A DNA stretch of 64,000 nt from Sambucus nigra (lineage: Eukaryota > Streptophyta > Magnoliopsida > Dipsacales > Adoxaceae). Below, in pieces: positions 56,330 to 64,000 of this stretch (its first letter is position 1; each line of letters starts with the position of its first letter). A model generated the notes under the pieces. The model saw nothing but the letters and a program-made list of their open reading frames with translations, did no database searches and was not told where the DNA came from. Position numbers and translations under genes: made by a program. The stretch lies in NCBI GenBank assembly GCA_949130495.1, contig OX422214.1, forward strand, positions 258,110,187-258,174,186, given 5' to 3'.

Positions 56330-57760
56330 CCTCCAAGTAGAAACTAAAGTATATGTGACTTGGTGCTAAGGAAACTAGGGTTGCCCCTATAGGTTGGGTC
56401 ATAGAGACTCTCCAAGAGGTGATCTTTGATGACGAACAGTCTGAAAAGAAGTTTTTGATCGACATCTCACTTAGTGACGAGGAGAAAGAAGATTTGGTTA
56501 TTTTTAAAACAAACCAAGGCATTTTTGCCTAGTAATCGTATAACATGCCAGGATAAGATCCAAAAGTAATGTGCCATAGGCTCCATGTGGACCCGTTACA
56601 TCCACCAATGAATCAAAAGGCGTGATGAACTGCGCAAGATAAATTTAGGGAAGTCGAAGAGCAACAGTTTGTGGAAAGTCTGTATAGAATTTACTGGTCT
56701 AAACCGAGCGTATCCAAATGATTGTTTTCCTTTACCCAAGATAGAATAGTTGGTCAACGTGACCACCAACCATGAATGAATTAGCTTCCTCAACTCCTAC
56801 TCAAGACACCATCAGATCCTACTGTTTAGCAACGACTAGGAAAAAACTTCCTTTATTACCACGATGGGGTTATACTGCTACAGGGTGATGTCATTAGGAT
56901 TAATGAATGTCGAGGAAACCTATCAGAGACTTTTTAATAAGATATTCAAGGGTAATTTGGGAGATACGATGAAGGTATACATAGATGACAAGCGTATGAA
57001 AAGTATAAAGAAAGAGAACCACCTCGTGGACCTAAAAAAGACTTTTAAAGTTCTTCGCTATTATAGGATAAAACTAAACTCGACCAGGTGCTCCTTTGGG
57101 GTACAATCAAGAAAGTTCTTCGAATACATAGTTATTCATAGAGGTATTAAGGATAACCCTGACCAGATTGAAGCCATCAGGAAGCACTTTACGCGAGGTG
57201 AAAAAGCTAACGGGCATGATCATCGCTCTCAACCAATTCATATCGAAATCTTTAGAGAAGTGGAGACCTTTCTTCCAAGCACTATGGACAAAACGGAAAT
57301 AAATGTGAAATAAGGAATCCACCCATGCACTTGAAGATATAAAGAAGTATTTGAGTCGACCACCGTTGCTAACCATTTCTGACGATGGGGGACCCTTACA
57401 CTTGTACGTAGAGGAGTCCACTAACACAATTAGACCGACTATAGTTTGTGAGAAGAACGGGAGTCAAAATACCATTTATTATACGATAAAAACCTTATTC
57501 AATGTTGATAAGAGGTACCTCATTTAGGATAAACTTCCATACGCGTTATTGATAGCCTTCTGAAAGTTAAAAAATTACTTTAACGCGCATAATATCATTG
57601 TTGTGACCTCCTTCCCTCTGAAGGCGATGCTCAGAAGTCCGACCTATCTGGATGAATGTCCAAGTGGTTGGTGGAATTGGGGAGGTTCGACGTCCAATTT
57701 CAGCTTAGGACCTTAGTCAAGGCGCAAGTCTTATTTAACTTCATTGATGAGTTCTCCAGT
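56330..57760 (+). pseudogene. pol of element D: reverse transcriptase and RNase H
   Basis: MTMGLYCYRVMSLGLMNVEE and TYQRLFNKIFKGNLGDTMKV run from about 56858, followed by YIDDKRMKS, so the YxDD box is kept. Motif A near 56784 reads ISFLNSYSRHHQI, with asparagine in place of the catalytic aspartate, as in A. The tether KLNSTRCSFGVQSRKFFEYI follows. RNase H fragments such as PLHLYVEESTNTI and IVVTSFPLKAML are seen to 57640. Frameshifts are near 57185 and 57310. Confidence 0.78.
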
Positions 57761-57819
57761 GACCAAGAATCGGAAGAGGCAAGCATTGAAAGTAAAGAAT
57801 CAATCCAATAACCGATCGG

Positions 57820-58773
57820 ATATGAGAAGAGGTGGACCCTCTATGTATGTGGAGCCTCAAATTCTAAGGGGGAAAGAGTTTGGATAATGTTGGTACCCAG
57901 GAGGAAATTTTTCTCGAATAAGCAATTAATTTTGGATTTTAAGTCTCCAATAACGAAGCAGAATATGAAGCCTTTATCGGTGGGTTAAAGAAGGCACTCT
58001 CCCTGGGCGCTTGTCAGCTTAACGTCTCTTGTGACTCAATGTTGGTATCAAATCAATATCATAAGACTATAATGCTAGGGATGAATGTATGGTAGTATAC
58101 CTTAAAGAGGTTTGAAAATTGGTAATTAAGTTCAAGTATTTATAAGTAAAATAATTCCCAAGGAGGAACAATAGTCACACAAACGCACTAGCCACACTCG
58201 CTTCAGTTCTTAAAGGAGATATGAAGCGAATGATCCAAGTAGTTTAACTTGATCGGTCCAAAATCAACGAAGGGAAATCTTTCATACATGGGGTAGGTCA
58301 CTAAAATTTAGGGCTACAAAAGAAGGCTACTGGTGGATGTGTATGCAGAAGGATGTGGTCACTTATGTCTGAAAATGTAAAAACTGGTAACTTTTCTACC
58401 CGTCAGTGCATCATCCCACCAGCGCCCTTAAGTTCCTCACAAGACCTCGGCCTTTTGTGCATTTAGGTCTAGACATTGTTGGCCCATTTCCCCTCACCTA
58501 TGGTAGACAAAAGTATTTATTGGACAGCACAAATTATTTCTCTAAATGGGTTGAAAGAGGGCCCTTAGAGAACTTCTGAGATGTCGACATAACCATATGG
58601 AAGAACATCATAATACAATTTGGCATTCCTCAGATCATTATCATTAATAAGGGGACTCAACTCGAGAGCAGTCTCTTTCAAAGCTTCTGCGATGAGTACA
58701 ACATTAGGCATTACTACAATTCAGTTGCATATTTTCTAAACAACCGGAAAGCAAAAACTTATGTAATAGCAAG
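57820..58773 (+). pseudogene. pol of element D: second RNase H and integrase, cut by element E
   Basis: The second RNase H is traced by WTLYVCGASNSKG and SNNEAEYEAFIGGLKKALSL near 57830-58010. The integrase core begins HLGLDIVGPFPLTYGRQKYL near 58460. The second aspartate is asparagine (IIIINKGTQ) and the glutamate is lysine (NNRKAKTYV). The frame stops matching right after this motif, where A continues KIMIDGLKKWM, because element E begins. Confidence 0.78.
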
Positions 58774-60200
58774 TGTGGGCATCCATCCTTTGGATCTTTC
58801 CCTCTCGCTCGTCTTGGTGGGTTCTCGATGCTAGTGCGCGCTCACTCGAAGAGGGAGAGAAGGTCTCGCGCCCTTTTCTATAGGAACGCTTCGATCGTCT
58901 TCGATGTGGGGTGATGTAAAGAGATGGAATCGTCAGCCTATTTTGCACAAAATAGGTAAAAGAACATGTTGCCCCCTCGAGAGCAGCATCAAAGATAAAT
59001 TGATGCTTACGAAGATAATATTTCAGAGGTTCGGGGGCTAAGTTACAAAATGGGAAGGTGTTAGGCACCCATTCCGCCCTTTCGGTCTCTCGTGGGCTTA
59101 TATTATTATTTTCGTTAATTTCTCCGTGAAGTGTGTGTGCGTGCTCATATATTGAAAAAGAAAGAGTGACGTCATCCATAGGAATGTTCCCAAAATAATA
59201 ATTAGAAAATATGATGTGCGCGCTTATCAAGATATTGATCATTATAATGAAACGATAATATTTGTTAGATAAAGCACACATATGAATCACAAGTACGATA
59301 TATAGAGTAATATATAGATAAAATAAAAAGGATAAAAATGTGAAAATAGGAAAATAAGAAAATTTGAAAGTTGGACTCGAGTCTAAGGCTTTAGCCCGAA
59401 ATGCCAACGTAGCTTATAAGGACGTCAAAGTCCACATAGTTCGCATGCGGCATAAGGATGGGATTTATCCCATAAATTCAAATGGGAGCTTATTATGTGT
59501 GTGTGTGTGTGTAGAAAAGATATTTCAGTTTTGTGAAAATGTGGTGAATAATCCCGTTGGAATTTATAGGCGTAACCCTCTTTTTCTTTGTTTTTGGTTT
59601 TTCACAAAAAATAAAGTATGTGAAATATAACTAATAAAGGATGATATATTAATGTGTATAATCTAAAGTAAAATCTAGATTAAGAATTTATGTAACTAAT
59701 GCGAAAATAAAGAAATTTGAAGAGAGAAAAGGATATTTGGACCTTCTTTGGAGAATTGGGGCTTGATCTTGATCCTTAATGAGATCCCTTGAAAATTGTG
59801 ATGAATGTTGGATGAGAGAGAAGGAGATTTTGCAAAATAGGGCATGAAAATGATGGGAATGAAAGATGGAAAGTAATTTCACACAAGGAAACTTCGTTGA
59901 TTGCAAGATAATGTTGCAGAGATCACTGACATTGATGAATCTGAGGTGTGCCTTGAGAATGAACTTAAGACCTCATTTTATAGGGTAGGGGAACATCTGA
60001 TTGGCATACACCAAGCCCTGCCAATCGGTAGGTGACCCTAGACAAATTACTGATTGGCAGGGAAATGGGCCTGGCAATCAGCAGTCTTGTGCAATTTTTT
60101 CCAGAAAAATGGTCGTAGATCGCAATCCGTAAATCCAAATCATGCGCGGGGCATGTCATTAGAAACATAATTCATATTCCTTTAAGAGTACTTTCAGTTT
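58774..60200 (-). repeat. Probable 3' LTR of element E (minus strand), left boundary at 58774
   Basis: On the plus strand the segment starts TGTGGGCATCCATCC exactly where D's integrase is broken. On the minus strand the last 350 bp (CGAAAGGGCGGAATGGGTGC, CTAACACCTTCCCATTTTG, AACCTCTGAAATATT) resemble the 3' end of LTRs of Ogre/Tat elements in legumes and other dicots. The other end of the LTR cannot be placed, so the right coordinate is approximate. A long minus-strand frame (58736-59407) crosses the boundary with D and is probably accidental. Confidence 0.55.
59494..59513. repeat. (TG)n microsatellite
   Basis: About nine TG units inside the probable element E LTR. Confidence 0.9.
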
Positions 60201-60214
60201 CTCCCAAGTTTAGG

Positions 60215-60960
60215 GAGTTGACTTTGGGTCAAATGGGGCTCGGAAGCGCCCGTCGATCCTTTGGACAAAAGATCATCGGACGGGAATGGATCGTTCGTCC
60301 AAACCATAAGTGAGAATTCCACATGGGACATGCCATTGGAAAGGTTATGCAAATAACTAATATGTTCTAAAGATCTTTGATCGGTTTAGAGAATTGACTT
60401 TGGTCAATCGGGGCCCAGTGTCCTTTCGTACTAAAACGGGTTATTCGTCTGTACCGTAAGGTTAATTCACGCACGGGGAAGACCGTTGGAAAGGGTATTC
60501 GATGACCTTTGAAGATTCATTTAGTCTCATTCGAGATAAAGAGTTGACTTTGGTCACGCGGAGCTCGGGAATATTTAGTGGCCTCCGAATCTATTTTTAG
60601 GGGAAAATGGATCGTTCGTACGAACGGTTATCTCCTTTAGTGCACGGAGTGAACCTTTAGAAAGGAGTCTCAGTTCCCTTTGATCATCCATTGAGCTTTC
60701 TCTCTGACGATGGAGTTGATTGGGGTCAAAGTGGGAACTAGAAGTGCTCAGTGGCCTCCAGATCAATTTTTGGTAGTAAAATGGTCCGTTCGTCCGAACC
60801 ATTATGTTGATTCATGCACAGGGAGGATTGTTGGAAAGGGTATTTAGGTCCCTTCAAAGATTTATTGAACTTTTTATCTGACGATAAAGCTGACCAGAGT
60901 CAAATGGGGCTTGAGAGCACCCGATGGCCTCTAGATCGGTACTCGGAGTATGAACTAGGG
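60215..60960. repeat. Tandem repeat, about 170 bp unit, four to five copies
   Basis: The landmark GAGTTGACTTTGGTCA followed by GGGGCTCGG-like bases recurs at about 60218, 60390, 60541, 60713 and 60887. Each is followed by ATCGTTCGTCCGAACCRT and by TTGGAAAGG. Copies are strongly diverged. The array lies between E's truncated pol and its probable 3' LTR, the hypervariable region in which Tat/Ogre elements often carry tandem repeats. Confidence 0.82.
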
Positions 60961-60994
60961 TGTGTAGTGAAAGGGGGGTTCTAGGGACCTAAGG

Positions 60995-61640
60995 AGGTCC
61001 CAGCCAAGATATTTTTCATGATGTAGGGGTACCTACCATTCTTGAGGAGTCACCAAATATCGTAGTACCAGCATTCAGACATATCATAATCGTCTTCTAT
61101 GACAAGTTCGATGTGGTAGCAGTGGGTTTGTTTATCTTGCTTTTGGACTAAGAAAGGAGCCATTATTATTCCCTCGGGCACGTTAACCATGGAGGCTAAG
61201 GTAGCAAGGGCATCGGCTAATTGTTCCTTGCTCGGGGTAGGTAGTGGAAGGTGATATCTCAAAATTGGGATACCACCACTTCTAAGTGGGCGTAGAAGGG
61301 TAAGAGATTTTCATCATTGGCTTTCCATATTCTAAGGACCTAGGCGATAATGAGGTCTGAATCCCCGTAGACATCTAAGCATTTGATTCCTTTCTTGAGA
61401 GCGACTTCAAGGCCTACTGTGCACGCTTTGTATTCAGTCATGTTACTGGTGTAGGGAAAATATAGCTTAAGGATAATGGGAGTATGAGAGTCATCAGGGG
61501 AAATCAGGAGTATTCCAATGCCATATCCCTTCTTATTGCCAGCGCCATCAAAAAAAAATTTCCACTAGAGGTCTTTTTGAGAGTTGCAAAGGATATTTTT
61601 ATCTAAGAACTCGAATATCCAAACATCGACTTCTTCTATG
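60995..61640 (-). pseudogene. pol of element E: second RNase H and truncated end
   Basis: On the minus strand, KFFFDGAGNKKGYGIGILLI starts near 61562, then MTEYKACTVGLEVALKKGIK and YGDSDLIIA with a stop. HYLPLPTPSKEQLADALATL and CWYYDIW, stop, LLKNGRYP reach about 61010. In related elements the integrase follows directly after this WYYDI..YP block. Here the match ends, so the integrase has been deleted. Confidence 0.78.
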
Positions 61641-62110
61641 GCGTAGTCGGTAAGGTAGACAGATATGGCTTTCCCTTTCATGGCTTTCTACGTGACATAC
61701 ACAATATCGAATTCGGCCAGCAGCATTAACCATTGGGCCATTTGGCTAGACGGGGCATGTTTCTTGAGTAATTATTTTATAGGATCCATTTGGGACACAA
61801 GTATGATGGTAAAAGTGATCATGAATTGCCATAATTTTTTAGTGACCCGAACACGGATGATGCATACTTTCTCCAAGGCAGTGTAATTAACCTCGTATCC
61901 GGCCAATTTACGACTAGCGTAGTAGGTGGACCTCTATCTGTGTGATTCTTTAGTGTATTGAGCTAGCAGAGCCCTAATTGTGGTGTTTCTCACGGTCAAC
62001 TATAGGAGTAGGGAGATACTAGGTTGTGATGGTATGAGTATCGGAGTTTGGGTAAGGTATAGTTTGATTCAGTCAAAGGCTTCCCTGACTAGATTCATTC
62101 TAGACTTTAG
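61641..62110 (-). pseudogene. pol of element E: RNase H
   Basis: On the minus strand, LLAQYTKESHR, YYASRKLAGYEVNYTALEKV and WLMLLAEFDIVYVT are seen between about 61970 and 61680. Stops interrupt it at several places. It lies between reverse transcriptase and second RNase H as expected. Confidence 0.78.
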
Positions 62111-62199
62111 TGTAATCCTCTCGGAGGATTTTGAAGATGGGTTAACATATGAAAGTTAACTGGCTGATGAACCGACTGATATACAGTAACTTTCTTAAG

Positions 62200-62900
62200 A
62201 ATCCCCAAACTTTCTACTCCATTCGGGGTGGAGGCATCTCGAGTATGGCTTTATTTTTGTCAGGATCAACTTCAATACGTATCTAACCATAAATCCTAAA
62301 ATATTTCCTTTAGTAATGCCAAATACACATTTATTTGGGTTAAGTCGCATCTGGTATCACCGTAGCTGCTCAAAGAACTTTTGGAGACCGAGAACATGAC
62401 CTTCCTGGGTCTTATACTTGATAATCATATCATCTACGTACACATCAATCTCTTTGTGTATCAGATCATGCAGGATGGTTATGGCAGCCCTTTGGTAAGT
62501 AGACCCCGTGTTTTTTAGACCAAACAGCATAATTGTGTAACAGAAGGTTCCCCAAGGGGTGATGAATGCGGTTTTCTCTTAATGATCAGGGTGCACCTTG
62601 ATCTAATTGTATCAATCAAATCCATTAATGAATGAATTGAGATCATGATTAGTCGTATTATCCATAATTATGTCGATATTGGGCAGCGAGTAATCATCCT
62701 TTCGAGAGGCCATATTTAAATCTCGGTAATCAACGCACATGCAAACCTTTCCTCCTCATTTTAGCATGGGCACAATATTGGATAACCATGTGGGATATTT
62801 AATCACACGAATGAAGCCCGCGTTCAACTATTTGGCCACCTCCTCCTTAACCTTGAGCGACCATTCAGTGCGGATCTTTCGCAGTTTCTGTTTGATCGGT
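62200..62900 (-). pseudogene. pol of element E: reverse transcriptase
   Basis: On the minus strand, FIRVIKYPTWLSNIVPMLK (stop) GGKVCMCVDYRDLN leads to KDDYSLPNIDIIMDN. Motif A is altered (SFINGFD, stop, YN, where MDGFSGYNQI is usual). EKTAFITPWGTFCY, MLFGLKNTGSTYQRAAITIL and DVYVDDMIIKYKTQEGH follow, so YVDD is kept, and MRLNPNKCVFGITKGNILGF ends it. Stops and frame changes make it inactive. Confidence 0.88.
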
Positions 62901-64000
62901 TTACATTCCGAAAGAGTTAGAATTTTATGTTGAGCGATCTCAGGATCAATGTCGGATATGTAGTCGTAGGACCGCACAAAGATGTCCATAAATTCCTTCA
63001 GTAATTCTTCGAGTTACTCGCGCTCATGCTCGTCAAGGATAGACCTTATCCTATTCTCGCGCAGTTGGCAACTAAAACTGAGATTAATAACCACAGTTTT
63101 ATCTTCATTGATTTAAATGAGGTTATATTGTTTGTTATTAACCTTATTGAGATCGGTTAAGGATTTTTCATTTGAAAAATCATCAACATCAAGAGTTTGA
63201 TTAGAATCAAGACAATTATGTAAGGCATAGCAAGATACTCAAAATCTTTATTTCTTTCATTCTTGGGAAAAACAGCGTTGAGAAGCTCATCGAAGGAGTT
63301 CTCAATTACATTATGATCATAATAAGGAGGAGCAACAAAATAAAAAGAAATGGGATAACATTTGGGTTGGTTTGTATTTTAGTGGGTGGAAGCGGTAGAG
63401 CATTCTAATTGAGGAGGGGTGTATCAGCAGCTTTGATCAGGATAGATGGATCTGATGATGTAGCGTATGAGTGGATTATGTAGAGTGTTAGCTCCAGTGT
63501 CTGCAAGTTGAAAAAATCATCGGAGTCACTTCCCTCAGAATCTTAGATAATAGTTGCAGTCTTCTTAACGAGCAGTTACACATGATGCTAAGAACTGTCG
63601 GCCCTTGAGTAATTATCTTGGAAGAAGATCTCCATTCACGGCTTCATCTTCTTGTCCACATGATCATACCACGATTCGGGAAAGCCGCAAAAGGAAAAAT
63701 ATTCACCCTCTTTGATGAATCTCCCATTCAAAGAATCTTTTGAGACAGTCTTATCACTTTTTATCCTTCTCTTCAACCGAGGTTAGCAGAGCATTTTGAA
63801 TTCCTCTAATGATGGTTGATAACCCAGGACATAAGGAGGAAAGGCCTTCTTCAACACTACAGTTTTAAGTATTCCCTCTTGCCATATTCCCAGCCCCAGT
63901 CCCAGCATGATTTGTCGAAATAAGTCTGCTATAATCTGGATGGCATTATCTAAGCTGATTTTGTCGATGGGTACCACCCAATTATCTGACTCTCGAGCCC
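62901..64000 (-). pseudogene. pol of element E: linker region upstream of reverse transcriptase
   Basis: The minus strand reads NWVVPIDKISLDNAIQIIAD from the window edge, then MLGLGLGIWQEGILKTVVLK and YVLGYQPSLEEFKML near 63900-63790. A glycine-rich GxGLGxxxxG segment followed by LGYxP is the region between protease and reverse transcriptase in Ogre-like elements. Acidic linker DSEGSDSDDFFNLQTLEL is near 63547-63495. Stops are frequent. The protease and gag should lie beyond 64000. Confidence 0.65.

Larger units (their letters stand above)
53504..58773 (+). mobile_element. Element D: Tat-type gypsy element of the A family, left part
   Basis: The 427 bp LTR is followed by a primer-binding-like site, gag and pol colinear with A. 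The element is interrupted inside the integrase core at about 58773, where minus-strand element E begins. It is heavily decayed, more than B or C. The 3' part should reappear to the right of the window. Confidence 0.8.
58774..64000 (-). mobile_element. Element E: Ogre-like Ty3/gypsy element on the minus strand, partial
   Basis: Pol on the minus strand enters from the right edge, loses the integrase by a deletion near 61000, and is followed by tandem repeats and a probable LTR. It interrupts element D at 58773. The 5 bp before it are GCAAG. The pol sequence has features of the Ogre group: a G-patch-like GLGLG linker, ITPWGTFCY, and a WYYDI segment after the second RNase H. Confidence 0.72.

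Noticed and set aside
8716..58773. Endogenous pararetrovirus
   Set aside because: The elements have LTRs, target duplications and integrase domains, which plant pararetroviruses lack. No movement or coat protein motif was seen.
58736..59407. Minus-strand open frame of 223 residues with a hydrophobic N-terminal part
   Set aside because: It crosses the D/E junction at 58773 and lies in a segment resembling an Ogre-type LTR. No family motif is visible, so it is most likely an accidental open frame.

Overview
This is plant nuclear DNA made almost entirely of transposable elements stacked inside one another. I see no intact host gene, no RNA gene and no CRISPR array. The base composition is AT-rich. 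The families present (hAT, CACTA/En-Spm, Ty3/gypsy of the Tat and Ogre groups, and a probable Ty1/copia fragment) are typical of a large angiosperm genome, more likely a eudicot, though the species cannot be told. Every coding region carries stops, frameshifts or lost catalytic residues, so all are annotated as pseudogenes.

Layout. 1-1690: AT-rich DNA with a degenerate tandem repeat. 1690-3120 and 7051-7220: remnants of a gene resembling plant En/Spm-type transposase accessory proteins, split by a 3.9 kb hAT element (3121-7042) with a near-perfect 8 bp target duplication. 7450-7850: cluster of short direct and inverted repeats. 8067-8715 and 39314-40514: one older retroelement fragment (LTR-like DNA, then a copia-type gag tail), opened by two later insertions. 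The first is element A (8716-39313, Tat-type gypsy, target duplication ATTTT), which holds a CACTA element (15390-22510) and a second Tat element B (25377-38016, target duplication AGGTA). The second is element C (40515-53038), a relative of B whose 3' LTR is cut off. After C come 465 bp of unassigned DNA, then D (from 53504, same family as A). D is interrupted at about 58773 by E, an Ogre-like element on the minus strand that runs off the window. The right halves of E, D and C should lie beyond base 64000.

Elements A to C share one plan: LTR, primer binding site, gag, then pol with protease, reverse transcriptase, RNase H, a second RNase H and integrase. After pol come a spacer and antisense open reading frames on the minus strand, then the 3' LTR. 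D shows the same order as far as its integrase. In B and C a minisatellite sits exactly between the converging sense pol and antisense gene. Both arrays are built on a 64-65 bp monomer, which B has organised into a 129 bp dimer. B's antisense gene has two recognisable introns. A conserved AATAAA-like site follows pol in A and B, and a degraded one follows it in C.

I found no previously undescribed functional system. The points most worth checking are the convergent sense/antisense layout with its minisatellite, the spliced antisense gene, and the nesting order, which makes testable predictions about the flanking sequence.
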